Of a stretch of 64,000 nucleotides of DNA, positions 47,299-56,918 are shown in pieces. How positions within the stretch are numbered: position 1 is the first letter of the stretch; the number at the start of each line of letters is the position of its first letter. The notes below the pieces were generated by a model that was not told where the DNA came from, ran no database searches, and worked only from the letters and a program-made list of their open reading frames with translations. Position numbers and translations under genes: made by a program. The stretch is from contig NZ_AP024854.1 in NCBI RefSeq assembly GCF_024529955.1, positions 744,001-808,000 on the forward strand, written 5' to 3'. The DNA comes from Photobacterium toruni (GTDB taxonomy: Bacteria > Pseudomonadota > Gammaproteobacteria > Enterobacterales > Vibrionaceae).

Positions 47299-48441
47299 AT
47301 GGAATTATCAAAAAAATTGCTTATTACAGCAGTTGCTTCTGTAATGTTAGCTGGCTGTAGCATGCCAGGATCCCATCTTAGCCTTGATGGTAAGCACGTT
47401 TCTAAAACTAATCAGGAACAACCTACACTTGATCAAGAAGTGAATGTTTTCCCACTTACTGCCAGTAATATTAGTCAATTTCAACAAGCTAAAGTTGTTG
47501 CTCAAGTTAATCCTAAGCTTGATCAAGAATTATCTGGCTATCAATACCATATTGGTCCTGGTGATATATTAAATGTCACTATTTGGGACCACCCTGAATT
47601 AACCATTCCTGCGGGCTCTTACCGTAGTGCAAGTGAAGCGGGTAACTGGGTACACGCAGATGGCACTATCTTTTACCCTTATATTGGCCAAGTGCATGTT
47701 GCGGGTAAAACAGTAACAGAAGTACGTCAAGATATTGCTCGTCGTTTAGCAGCATTTATTGAAAAGCCACAAGTTGATGTTAATGTCGCTTCGTTCCGTT
47801 CTAAAAAAGCATATATCACCGGTGATGTTAAAACCCCTGGTCAACAAGCGATTACTAATGTGCCATTAACCTTACTTGATGCGATTAATAAATCAGGTGG
47901 TTTAGATGCTGATGCAGATTGGCGTAATGTAACATTAACTCGTGATGGTAAAGATCAGACGTTATCACTGTATGCTTTAATGCAACGTGGTGATTTAATG
48001 CAAAATCGCTTATTACGTAATGGCGATATCGTTCACGTACCACGCAACGATGCACAAAAAGTATTTGTGTTAGGTGAAGTTAAAGAGCCTAAACTTCTTA
48101 AAATTGATCGTGCAGGTATGAGCTTAACTGAAGCTCTAAGCAGTGTTGGCGGTATTAACGAGCTACAAGCAGACGCCACTGGCGTATTTGTGATTCGTGC
48201 AACCCATTCTGATAAAAAACAAAAACCATACTCACCTGTAGCGAATATCTACCAATTAAACATTAAAGACGCAACAGCATTAGTGATTGGTACTGAATTT
48301 GAATTACAGCCTTATGATGTGGTGTATGTTACCGCTGCGCCAATTGCACGTTGGAACCGTGTGATTCAACAGTTAGTACCGACGGTTAATAGCTTTAATA
48401 ATTTATCTGAAGGTATGAACTACTACATGAACTTGAAGTAG
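47299..48441 (+). CDS. wza: Polysaccharide export outer membrane protein Wza
   Basis: Octameric outer-membrane lipoprotein channel for capsule export. It has 380 residues, with lipobox LAGC (C20), the polysaccharide export domain YHIGPGDILNVTIWDHPEL (about 82-100), SLBB-type repeats (KKAYITGDVKTPGQQAI; KVFVLGEVKEPKLLKI), and the C-terminal amphipathic helix that forms the pore (RVIQQLVPTVNSFNNL). It begins the export unit wza-wzb-wzc. Confidence 0.96.
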   Translation: MELSKKLLITAVASVMLAGCSMPGSHLSLDGKHVSKTNQEQPTLDQEVNVFPLTASNISQFQQAKVVAQVNPKLDQELSGYQYHIGPGDILNVTIWDHPELTIPAGSYRSASEAGNWVHADGTIFYPYIGQVHVAGKTVTEVRQDIARRLAAFIEKPQVDVNVASFRSKKAYITGDVKTPGQQAITNVPLTLLDAINKSGGLDADADWRNVTLTRDGKDQTLSLYALMQRGDLMQNRLLRNGDIVHVPRNDAQKVFVLGEVKEPKLLKIDRAGMSLTEALSSVGGINELQADATGVFVIRATHSDKKQKPYSPVANIYQLNIKDATALVIGTEFELQPYDVVYVTAAPIARWNRVIQQLVPTVNSFNNLSEGMNYYMNLK

Positions 48442-48626
48442 TTACTAGAGAGGAGTTGAAGAGGGGCGAGTTAATGAGTAAAGCAGATATAAGTATTAAT
48501 AATTGTATCGCTTTAATTTCAACACTCGCACTCGATATTCTTATTTCTATATAACTAAATCATGGGATTATTTGAGTATTTAAATACTCGGAATCTCGAA
48601 ACTCATAAACTCGAAATCAATTTATT

Positions 48627-49067
48627 ATGTTCAATAAAATTCTTGTTGTTTGTGTAGGTAATATCTGTCGGTCACCATCAGGTGAGCGTATCCTACAAGC
48701 AAAATTACCCAATAAACACATCGTATCAGCGGGTGTTGGTACTGAAAAAAGTGGCTTAGTGGGTAAACCTGCCGACAAAATGGCAGCGGAAGTGGCACTG
48801 GCTCATGGTTATTCACTTGACGGTCATCAGGCACAGCAAGTGACCAGTGAATTATGTCGTGATTATGATCTTATTTTAGTGATGGAAAAAGGTCATATCG
48901 ACGCAGTAACTCGTATAGCGCCAGAAGCGCGTGGTAAAACGATGCTGTTTGGACAATGGATTGGCCAGCAAGATATTCCCGATCCATACCGTTTAAGTAA
49001 AGAAGCATTTGATCATGCTTATGATTTAATAGAAAAAGCAGCAGATGCGTGGGCGAAGAAATTGTAG
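48627..49067 (+). CDS. wzb: Low molecular weight protein-tyrosine phosphatase Wzb
   Basis: Dephosphorylates the tyrosine-rich tail of Wzc, cycling capsule polymer assembly. It has 146 residues, with the P-loop CVGNICRS (C9, R15) and the general-acid aspartate in DPYR (D119). The last leucine and the TAG stop coincide with the TTGTAGAGTT of the dispersed palindromic repeat, which occupies the 3' end. It lies 185 bp after wza and 219 bp before wzc. Confidence 0.95.
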   Translation: MFNKILVVCVGNICRSPSGERILQAKLPNKHIVSAGVGTEKSGLVGKPADKMAAEVALAHGYSLDGHQAQQVTSELCRDYDLILVMEKGHIDAVTRIAPEARGKTMLFGQWIGQQDIPDPYRLSKEAFDHAYDLIEKAADAWAKKL

Positions 49068-49210
49068 AGTTATTGAATTCACTGGTTTCTTTAAAAGCTC
49101 AATGACGTGGTGAGTAGATCACGGATAGCTCGTCCCTCTCTTCCGAGATGACGAATAATGGGCTAAGTGAAGTTACGAGGGTGATAGGGAATCTACTAAC
49201 CACGCGCTGT
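49065..49210. repeat. Rearranged copy of the palindromic repeat at the wzb 3' end
   Basis: TTGTAGAGTTATT through GAGTAGATCACGGATAGC to CCGAGATGACG (about 49063-49152) is the right part of the element; then GTTACGAGGGTGATAGGGAATCTACTAACCACGCGCTGT (in pieces, 49164-49210) is a left-hand part. So two element pieces are joined in the order right-left. Confidence 0.65.
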
Positions 49211-49286
49211 AAACCATATTTAACTTTTGGATGATGCTTTGGCTCTTCCTCATCTTTTAAAAATTTAACATCGGAATCTTTACTTA

Positions 49287-51464
49287 ATGAGTATTGCTCA
49301 AAACACTCAACCCAATACTTCTTCAGGGAGTGATGAGATTGATCTTGGTAAACTGTTTGGTATTTTAATTGATAGCCGTTGGCTCATTATTATCACCACT
49401 TTTATTTTTGCGTTAATCGGTATTAGCTATGCATTATTAGCTACCCCTATTTATAAAGCTGATGCCTTAATTCAAATTGAACAAAAAAGTACAGGTATGC
49501 CAGCTCTTGGTGGTGACATGGCTGAAATGTTTGGTGGTAGCGAATCAAGTGCGACCACTGAAATTGAAATCATTAAATCACGGATGGTGTTAGGGGATAC
49601 GGTTGATAAGTTAAACTTAACCACTGTTGCTACCCCAATTTATACTCCTGTTTTTGGTAAAGGCTTGGCGCGTTTATTTGGTGATAGTCATCTCATTTCT
49701 GTTTCTCGTTTTACGGTGCCAGCAAATGCAGCATCAGACAGTGATGTATTAACGATCACCAATAGCGAACAAGGTGAATATAGTTTAGCAAACACTGATG
49801 GCCGTGAATTACTAACAGGTAAAGTGGGTACGTTAGCGACCAATAATGGTTATAGCTTATTTGTCACCCAGTTAATTGGTGCTGATGGCGCAACGTTTAG
49901 TATTGGTAAAATCAGCCGGTTAGATGCGATTCAAGCATTACAAAGAGATTTAGCTATTGCTGAACAAGGTAAGCAAACGGGTATTTTGCAATTATCGATG
50001 ACGGGTGAGAATAGAGCTAAAATTAAAAATATTCTAAATGATATTAGCCAAACCTATTTTCTACAAAACGTTGCGCGTAATTCAGCAGAAGCTGAAAATA
50101 GTTTAGTATTTTTAAAGCAACATTTACCAAAAATTAAGCAACAATTAACGTTAGCAGAAGATAAATTAAACCGTTACCGCCAACAAAATGAATCAGTAGA
50201 TTTAGGTTTAGAAGCTAAAACAACGTTAGATACTATGGTGTCATTAGAGGCGCAACTGAATCAGTTAACCTTTAAAGAAAGTGATATATCACAGCTTTAT
50301 ACTAAAGAACACCCCGCTTATGTAGCTTTGCTTGATAAGCGTAAAACGCTAATGAAAGAAAAGATGCGTTTAAATAAACGTATTGAAAAACTGCCAAAAA
50401 CTCAACGTGCAGTATTACGTTTAACGCGTGATGTTGAAGTTAACCAACAAATTTATGTACAGTTACTAAATAAAGTTCAAGAATTGAGTATTGTTAAAGC
50501 AAGTACGGTAGGTAATGTTCGTCTTCTTGATAATGCACAAGCATATTCACAAGCAGTTAAACCGAAAAAGGCATTGATTGTCGTATTAGCAATATTATTA
50601 GGTGGCATGTTATCAGTCGCTATTGTATTGCTACGTGCGGCTTTACATCGTGGTGTTGAAAATCCAGATGAAATTGAAGCATTAGGGTTAGCTGTTTATG
50701 CTTCAATTCCGTTATCAACATGGCAGGAAGATCTTAATAAAAAAATTAAGCTTAAAAAGAAATTATCAATAAATGAAAGCTTGTTAACAATAGCCAATCC
50801 TGCTGATTTATCGATTGAAGCATTGCGTAGTTTACGTACCAGCCTCCATTTTGCAATGATGGAAGCCCGTAATAATATTGTGATGATTTCAGGCCCTAGT
50901 CCAGGTATTGGTAAATCATTTGTATCGGCAAACATGGCCGCAGTAATGGCAAAAGGCGGCCAGCGGGTATTAGTGATTGATGCCGATATGCGAAAAGGTC
51001 AGATGGAACGCCAAATGTGTGTTGATAGCAAGCCCGGCCTTGCGGATTACTTAAGTGGTCAACAAACAATAGAGCAAGTGATTAAAGCACCAGGTGTTGA
51101 AGGCCTTGATTTTATTGCTCGTGGTAGTGTGCCACCTAATCCATCTGAATTGTTAATGCACCCGCGCTTAAAAACATTGTTAGATTGGGCGTCTGAAAAT
51201 TACGATTTAGTATTAGTCGATACGCCACCAATTCTAGCGGTTACTGATCCTGCAATTATCGGTGCTCATGCTGGTACAACCATGATCGTGGCACGTTTTG
51301 GTTTAAACCCAGTCAAAGAAATTGAAGTGACTAAAAACCGCTTTGCACAAAATGGCATTGAAGTTAAAGGCTGTATTCTGAACGCTGTGGTGCGTAAAGC
51401 AAGTTCAACTTATGGTGGAAACTATGGTTATTACAACTATAGTTATGCGAGCGATAAGAAATAG
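49287..51464 (+). CDS. wzc: Tyrosine-protein kinase Wzc
   Basis: Polysaccharide co-polymerase and bacterial tyrosine kinase of the inner membrane, 725 residues. TM1 is at about 33-53, a long periplasmic coiled-coil domain follows, and TM2 is at about 430-450 (PKKALIVVLAILLGGMLSVAIVLL, in pieces). The cytoplasmic kinase has Walker A GPSPGIGKS (K543), Walker A' VIDADMRKG and Walker B LVLVDTPP, and ends in a tyrosine cluster YGGNYGYYNYSYASDKK that is autophosphorylated. It pairs with Wzb and Wza. Confidence 0.96.
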   Translation: MSIAQNTQPNTSSGSDEIDLGKLFGILIDSRWLIIITTFIFALIGISYALLATPIYKADALIQIEQKSTGMPALGGDMAEMFGGSESSATTEIEIIKSRMVLGDTVDKLNLTTVATPIYTPVFGKGLARLFGDSHLISVSRFTVPANAASDSDVLTITNSEQGEYSLANTDGRELLTGKVGTLATNNGYSLFVTQLIGADGATFSIGKISRLDAIQALQRDLAIAEQGKQTGILQLSMTGENRAKIKNILNDISQTYFLQNVARNSAEAENSLVFLKQHLPKIKQQLTLAEDKLNRYRQQNESVDLGLEAKTTLDTMVSLEAQLNQLTFKESDISQLYTKEHPAYVALLDKRKTLMKEKMRLNKRIEKLPKTQRAVLRLTRDVEVNQQIYVQLLNKVQELSIVKASTVGNVRLLDNAQAYSQAVKPKKALIVVLAILLGGMLSVAIVLLRAALHRGVENPDEIEALGLAVYASIPLSTWQEDLNKKIKLKKKLSINESLLTIANPADLSIEALRSLRTSLHFAMMEARNNIVMISGPSPGIGKSFVSANMAAVMAKGGQRVLVIDADMRKGQMERQMCVDSKPGLADYLSGQQTIEQVIKAPGVEGLDFIARGSVPPNPSELLMHPRLKTLLDWASENYDLVLVDTPPILAVTDPAIIGAHAGTTMIVARFGLNPVKEIEVTKNRFAQNGIEVKGCILNAVVRKASSTYGGNYGYYNYSYASDKK

Positions 51465-51476
51465 AGAACAGGTATA

Positions 51477-51575
51477 GAGGGGCGAAGGTTTAGGTACGAG
51501 ACAGCGTATAAACCTTCGTCATTCCCTACAGCGAGGTTACGAGCGAAATAGGGAATCTAGTTACAGCGTGTTATG
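51477..51575. repeat. Fragment of the palindromic repeat after wzc
   Basis: CGTCATTCCCTACAGCGAGG and AATAGGGAATCTAGTTACAG (51517-51567) match the left half of the element; the right half is missing. Confidence 0.6.
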
Positions 51576-51857
51576 GATTTATTGGTTATTAGAGTTAGTA
51601 AGTTGGAAATATTGGTTTTTTCACAACCTATTCCTTAAATGTCTATAAAATCTTTTAATATCAAAGCATTAGCTATCACGACTAGTGCTTTTTTATGTCT
51701 CAAATTTTAGAATTTGTGTCTCAGTAGCAAAAAAATACTGAGATGACAGCGTGAAAAAATTCAACCTTTAAACTGAAAAGCTATCCAAGCGTAGTCCATA
51801 ACGGTGGGCTGATGCGTCTTAAAATTCGTGAATAAGGATAGTGTACACTTAACCGCT

Positions 51858-52364
51858 GATAGTTATCATCATACACGTGATATCGTGGCGTATATCATCA
51901 CCACTTACTAGATCAGATACAGTGTGGCTGGCATGAATAAATGGCTACATCAAAATGGTTTTAGCTATAAACAACCCAAAGGTGTCCTACACAAGTTTGA
52001 TGACGTAAAACAGCATGAATTCATTACTTCATATGACGCACTTAAAAAGCACTGTAGCGTCGATGAATGGATGCTATGCTGCCCATCCAACACAAGCAAC
52101 AAAACTCTCTCATAGTTGGGTACTAACGGGGCAAGATAAAACGCTTGAAACAACCGGAAGTTCGAAGTAGTCTTAATATTGTCGGAGGTTTAAATTTAAC
52201 GGATATTAGTCGTACCGTTGGCTGTAAATATGACAGTATTAATAGTAAAAATATTGTTCGCTTTTTTGTCAATTACGAGAAAGTTACCCATTGAAATATA
52301 AGCTCCATTTGATTTTAGATGATGCTAGCTATCATCGAAGTCAACTTGTTAAAGATACCGCTTA
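51858..52364 (+). pseudogene. IS630-type transposase remnant, 5' part
   Basis: Reading in shifting frames gives YHHTRDIVAYIITTY, then VAGMNKWLHQNGFSYKQPKG, VLHKFDDVKQHEF, and further on LNIVGGLNLTDISRTV and NIVRFF, which are typical of IS630-family transposases. A TAG interrupts the first block, and at least two frameshifts and more stops follow. The element start is uncertain, perhaps near 51760. It stops at VKDTAY, where another insertion sequence is inserted; the 3' part resumes at 53351. Confidence 0.75.
52356..52364. repeat. Left target-site duplication of the IS1595-type insertion
   Basis: TACCGCTTA, repeated at 53342-53350 directly outside the right inverted repeat. Confidence 0.8.
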
Positions 52365-53341
52365 GGCTCTGTTCAGTTTTTATGTGGGTGAACTATACTT
52401 TAGATAAATCTGCTAATTTGGTGGGGATATCGGTATGAAAAATGTCACTATCACTCAATTACTAGAATTAATTCAATATCTTATTCCAGAGAAAAAACAA
52501 TGTATTAAAGGTCTTCTAGATCAAGATGGTCACTTGAAAGATGAACCAAAAAGTTAATAAACAACGATTTAAATTCCTTAGTTGCAAAAAATATTCACTT
52601 CTTTTACCAATACTGAATTATCCGGCATTCATTATATTGATGTACTTGACCAATATCTTGAGTGTATGTTGGCAGGAATGTCATTGAGAAAAGCGGCTCG
52701 TCATTGCTCCATTTCATTAGATACTTCATTTCATTTCCGTCACCGCTTAATGTCTTTGTTAGCTAATAATAAATCTGAACATTTAGAGAGCATCGTTGAG
52801 ATAGATGAAATATTTTTCAGATTATCGCACAAAGGCCAACGTGGAATGAAAAAAGCAAGAAAACGTGGAGGTTCAAGTTGTTACAAGAAGAACGGTGTCA
52901 AAGATCCTCGTATAAAGCAAGTTCCTGTACTGGTTGCATGTGATCGCCAAGGAAATATTATTGATGGTGTATTAACTCGATTAAGTGGCGATGAACTTTA
53001 TCGACATTTAAATGGATGTATAAAACCAGGAACACCTTTATGTGCAGATGCTCACCTTGCTCATGAATAGGTAGCAAAGAAATTAAAAGTTGTTTTAAAA
53101 TAACTTGTTAGTTCTTCAAAAGTTGCAGTTTTAGAGGATGTATTCCATATACAGCATGTTAATGGTTATCACAGTACACTTAAGCGTTGGATAAATTGTA
53201 CATTCTGTGGTGTAGTGACAAAAAAACTGACTAAGTACTTAGGGTAGAGACGAATATTAAGTGATGATTCACTATCAAAAGCTTCATTTATAGAGAGAAT
53301 CGCTGGGTATTGGGCTCTCAACTAATATACTGAATAGAGCC
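52365..53341 (+). mobile_element. IS1595/ISXO2-type insertion sequence, degraded
   Basis: A 977-bp element with imperfect inverted ends GGCTCTGTTCAGT and (right end, reverse complement) GGCTCTATTCAGT, flanked by 9-bp repeats TACCGCTTA. Deleting it with one repeat restores the IS630 frame as VKDTAYVLNIELHYL. The transposase inside is broken. The usual IS1595 duplication is 8 bp, so the family call rests on the transposase. Confidence 0.8.
52435..53326 (+). pseudogene. IS1595-type (ISXO2-like) transposase, broken
   Basis: The start codon at 52435 opens MKNVTITQLLELIQYLIPEK but stops at 52555, where the zinc-ribbon part is mostly deleted. A second frame (52582-53070) has YLECMLAGMSLRKAARHCSI, the DDE-type block IVEIDEIFFRLSHKGQR (catalytic Asp), and LCADAHLAHE (second Asp), then a stop. 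The rest is readable in other frames: FHIQHVNGYHSTLKRWINCT carries the final block. At least two disruptions; not functional. Confidence 0.8.
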
Positions 53342-53350
53342 TACCGCTTA

Positions 53351-53561
53351 TGTTTTGAATATTGAACTGCATTATCTTTCCTCATACAGTCCAAATTTAA
53401 ATCTTATCGAATGGACTTGGAAAGTCATGAATGATCATGCCAGGAATAATGTTTATTTTAAAAATAAACAGGATTTTAAAACGGCTATTAATAAATTTTT
53501 CACTGTAACTCTCCCAGAGATTGCAGATTCTTTGATGTCTCGAATTAATGATAATTTTTAG
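53351..53561 (+). pseudogene. IS630-type transposase remnant, 3' part
   Basis: Continues the frame broken at 52364: VLNIELHYLSSYSPNLNLIE with the catalytic glutamate of the DDE triad in LNLIEWTWKVMNDHARNN, ending SRINDNF and TAG. The end of the protein is intact although the start is ruined. Confidence 0.8.
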
Positions 53562-53856
53562 GTCTTCAGCCAAGCATCTTCAAGTTGATCAAAGGTTAAT
53601 AGCGCAAACCCTTTCTTTCAAGGAAGGGATAGCAACCATCATTCGCTTGCGAATGACATTGTACACTGTGAAAGCCTCTTCATTTATGGAGGGGAGGATG
53701 TCCACTGGGTATAGTTCTAAATATTGAAATTAATACACAAGTATTAAGTAATTTAAGAAGTATCACAGAGTCTGACATTATTTACTGAAGATGCTTTATT
53801 TTTTTATTGGAAACAAACTAAGTTTATTAAATTTATATTAAGTGTAAGAGATACTG
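53562..53856. other. Remnant-rich gap before the flippase gene
   Basis: 295 bp. At 53610-53710 two short hairpins (around AACCCTTTCTTTCAAGGAAG and CCTCTTCATTTATGGAGGGG) followed by AGGATGTCCAC resemble the right end of an IS200/IS605-type element. The last 130 bp are A+T-rich leader to the flippase gene. No reading frame. Confidence 0.35.
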
Positions 53857-55074
53857 ATGATAAAGAGAGTTTTTTTTAATATATCATGGCTTTCAGTGGA
53901 AAAAATATTATCAATTATTATAATATTATCAGTTGAAGGTATTTTAGCGAGAAGTTTAGATGGTGTAAATTATGGTATATATCAATACAGCTTAAATTTA
54001 GCACTTCTAATAACTATATTTGTAGGAGTAATTCCAGGAGAAGTTGTTGTTCCTATAATAACAAAATATAAACATCAAAAACTAAAAATTATTAAAATAA
54101 TTATATTATCTAGGTTAATAATATCTATAGTATTATTAGTCCCTATATTTTTGTCATTGTCTTTATTTAATATTGATGAAAAAGCTAAAATATTGATAAT
54201 TTATTTTACTTGTTCTCTAATTTTGATAGAAATATTCGGTGTAATAATTAATTATTATCAGTCAATTGTAGAGTCAAAACTTGTTGTATTATTACGATTG
54301 ATTTCAATAACATTAAGATTAATTCTAGTATTTTTAGTTTTTAAAATATCTTCTGATATATATAACATAGGGTATATACGTCTTCTTGATTCCCTCTTAT
54401 TAATATGTTTACTTGTTTTTACATCACGAAAACTTGTTTTTAATAAAGTAAGAATAGATTTTAAAACGGTAAAAATAATCATATTTAAAGGAATTAAAAT
54501 TTGGCCATCAATTTTAATATATTATCTCTTATTAAGACTAGATAGGGTTGCAGTTGAGCACTTTTTTGATTATACAATGGTTGGCTTATATTCAGTTTCT
54601 CAACAATTAATTGATCAAGTAATGACATTTTTAATCATTATTATTGGTTCATTATTTCCACTATATGTATATAACGAAAGAAATATAAGTGCTATAAAGT
54701 CAAAAGTAATTAAAGTCATGGTTCTAATGATCTCGATCTCAATTGCGGCTATAGTCTGTCTTTACCTTTTAGGTGGGAAATTTATTTATTTAGTTTATGG
54801 TCAAGCATTTCATCAATCATATAGTATATTAATGGTTATGATGTTTTTATTACCATTAAGTATAATGGATTATATATCTAATCAAATGTTTATATTTACA
54901 GGACGTTATAGATTAGTATTTATTAAAAACATAACAGGTTTATTTTTACTTCTATTACTCTATGGCTTATTTGCTAAGGGAACGAGTATTAATGATTTTC
55001 CAATATATATAATTATAACTAATATATATATGGTTTTGTTTTCAGGAATATTTATATTAGACAAAAGAGATTAA
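53857..55074 (+). CDS. Wzx-type polysaccharide flippase
   Basis: An integral membrane protein of 405 residues with about 12 helices, of the polysaccharide transporter (MATE/PST-like, Wzx) group: it flips lipid-linked repeat units across the inner membrane. The N-terminal NISWLSVEKILSIIIILSVEGILARSLDGVNYGIYQYSLN (in pieces, 8-50) is characteristic, with IKIWPSILIYYLLLRLDRVAVEHFF in the middle. It is extremely A+T-rich with ATA-heavy codons, unlike wzc just upstream, suggesting acquisition by transfer. Confidence 0.88.
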   Translation: MIKRVFFNISWLSVEKILSIIIILSVEGILARSLDGVNYGIYQYSLNLALLITIFVGVIPGEVVVPIITKYKHQKLKIIKIIILSRLIISIVLLVPIFLSLSLFNIDEKAKILIIYFTCSLILIEIFGVIINYYQSIVESKLVVLLRLISITLRLILVFLVFKISSDIYNIGYIRLLDSLLLICLLVFTSRKLVFNKVRIDFKTVKIIIFKGIKIWPSILIYYLLLRLDRVAVEHFFDYTMVGLYSVSQQLIDQVMTFLIIIIGSLFPLYVYNERNISAIKSKVIKVMVLMISISIAAIVCLYLLGGKFIYLVYGQAFHQSYSILMVMMFLLPLSIMDYISNQMFIFTGRYRLVFIKNITGLFLLLLLYGLFAKGTSINDFPIYIIITNIYMVLFSGIFILDKRD

Positions 55075-55078
55075 TATT

Positions 55079-55585
55079 TTGATTTTTAAAAATTTAATTA
55101 AAGCTATTTTATTAAGTATAAAATATCCCAGATTGAAAATATATAGTAATGATGTTAGTTTGAAATGTATTTTAAGTAAGAAAGTTCAAATTAATAAAGA
55201 TTGTGAGATTGGTGAGAAGGTTTTCATTGGAAAAGGAACATATATTAATAGAGGTGCAATAGTAGCTTGTGGTAAAATTGGAAAATATTGCTCAATCGGT
55301 TACTATGCAGTAATAGGTGGTCATGAACACCCCATAAATGAAATGTACACATCTCCACATTATTACAAAAAAAATATCAACTATGATGATTTAAGTAACC
55401 CACCTGTTATAGGTGATGATGTTTGGATTGGTGCTCATGCAATTGTAAAACAAGGAATTGTTATCGGTAAAGGAGCAATTATAGGAGCTGGCGCTGTAGT
55501 AACGCATAATGTAGAGTCTTATCATATTGTTGCTGGTGTTCCTGCAAAAAAAATTGGTCAAAGAGTAATAATGAATGAGAAATAA
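55079..55585 (+). CDS. Hexapeptide-repeat acetyltransferase
   Basis: A 168-residue left-handed beta-helix acyltransferase of the CatB/LbH type. Hexapeptide repeats run from about 40 (IGEKVFIGKGTYINRGAIVA) to 150; the loop GGHEHPINEMYTSPHYY has the conserved catalytic histidine region, then VIGDDVWIGAHAIVKQGIVI and GAGAVVTHNV, ending AGVPAKKIG. The start is TTG at 55079, 4 bp after the flippase stop. It probably O- or N-acetylates a sugar of the repeat unit. It overlaps the next gene by 11 bp. Confidence 0.88.
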   Translation: MIFKNLIKAILLSIKYPRLKIYSNDVSLKCILSKKVQINKDCEIGEKVFIGKGTYINRGAIVACGKIGKYCSIGYYAVIGGHEHPINEMYTSPHYYKKNINYDDLSNPPVIGDDVWIGAHAIVKQGIVIGKGAIIGAGAVVTHNVESYHIVAGVPAKKIGQRVIMNEK

Positions 55586-56918
55586 AAGTCATTTATTTGT
55601 TATCTATACTTTATTAATATCATTAGTTATATTTTACTTAATATCTAATACTTACCATATATCAAATTTTAATTTGAGTATTTTTGTATGTTTTTATATA
55701 TTATCGACAATTGTAAGTAGAGTTATATTACAGAATGAAAATTTCTTTTCATTTTATTCTCTATATTATCTGACTTTTGTTATTTTTATGTGCGGCTCAT
55801 TTATAATGTATCCCTTTATGAATGAGAGCTTACATTGTCGAGACATGTATGGTCCGATTTGTTTTAGTACGAATGAAATAATAAAATCTATATTTTATGT
55901 TTTATCGGGTTCTTCGGCTATTGAAATTGGATATTATTGCTATAAAAATAAAAATGTATCTTATGAAAATATTGATAATAGAAAAATATATATTATATGT
56001 GTTTTGATATTATGCTTTATTTATCCTGTACTAATGTATAGTACTATTAACATGGTAATAAATACTTTTAATTATGGGTATTTAGCCGCTTATACTAATT
56101 CACAGGCTGGGCAATATTCAACACCTCTTAATTTAATTTGCTTGTTAATTATTAATGTTGGTTTAGGGTTGTCATTTGTAATAAAAGATAAAAAAAGAAA
56201 ATTCTTTAATTTTTACTTTTCTTTGTTTTTTATTAATGCATTAGTTTCAGGCTTGTCTGGAGGACGGTCTGGATTTATTAGTGCTATATTTTTATTTTTA
56301 TGGATTTGTTATGGTGATAAAAAAAACAACCTAACATTAATATTTAAAATGATTATATATGCAATATCGCTTCTATTTTCATTGAATATATTAATGTATT
56401 TAACGGGGAGAAGTGAATCATTAAATTTAAATGTGTTTGGTTTTTTCATAAAGTTGATTGATGCTCAAGGTATTACTTTCTTTGTATATGCGTTATCATC
56501 TCAGGTTGAGAGTTATCCGTTCGTTGCATATATTAAGACTATTATTCCTGGTTTTATTCACTTATACAGTTCATTTATAGGAAATATAGCAGTGTACTTA
56601 ACTGGCTTCCCTCAGTATTTATCATGGAGTACTGATTCATCTTTATTTAATAAAGGTTATGGTTTAGGCTGGAGTCTTTTTAGTGATTTTTATGTCTATA
56701 GTTTTGGTTTCTTCCCATTATTCTTTGGTTTGGCTCTTTTTTGGGGGCGATGGTTAGCATTTATTTCTCAAAGTAGTAAATTTCATCAAGGCCTCTTAGT
56801 ATGTATTATTACAACATTATTTATTATTAACCGAGGAAGTGTATCTGTATTAATTCCATATGTTTTACTATATGTGTTGCTATTTAAATATATTGCAAGG
56901 ATTAAATTAAGAAAATGA
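55575..56918 (+). CDS. Wzy-type polysaccharide polymerase
   Basis: A membrane protein of 447 residues with about 12 helices and a large loop (about 290-380), the usual shape of O-antigen polymerases. LSGGRSGFISAIFLFLW is a pattern often seen in this group (Oligosaccharide repeat-unit polymerase type), and the SLFNKGYGLGWSLFSDFYVYSFG stretch is a second family-like block. Sequence similarity within Wzy proteins is low, so the call rests on topology, those motifs, and position between the flippase and glycosyltransferases. Confidence 0.8.
   Translation: MRNKSHLFVIYTLLISLVIFYLISNTYHISNFNLSIFVCFYILSTIVSRVILQNENFFSFYSLYYLTFVIFMCGSFIMYPFMNESLHCRDMYGPICFSTNEIIKSIFYVLSGSSAIEIGYYCYKNKNVSYENIDNRKIYIICVLILCFIYPVLMYSTINMVINTFNYGYLAAYTNSQAGQYSTPLNLICLLIINVGLGLSFVIKDKKRKFFNFYFSLFFINALVSGLSGGRSGFISAIFLFLWICYGDKKNNLTLIFKMIIYAISLLFSLNILMYLTGRSESLNLNVFGFFIKLIDAQGITFFVYALSSQVESYPFVAYIKTIIPGFIHLYSSFIGNIAVYLTGFPQYLSWSTDSSLFNKGYGLGWSLFSDFYVYSFGFFPLFFGLALFWGRWLAFISQSSKFHQGLLVCIITTLFIINRGSVSVLIPYVLLYVLLFKYIARIKLRK

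Noticed and set aside
48474-48554. 26-codon ORF between wza and wzb
   Set aside because: The ribosome binding site is only fair and there is no conserved or membrane feature; chance is likely.
54258-54482. 74-codon minus-strand frame inside the flippase gene
   Set aside because: Antisense to a clear membrane protein; arises from A+T-rich sequence.
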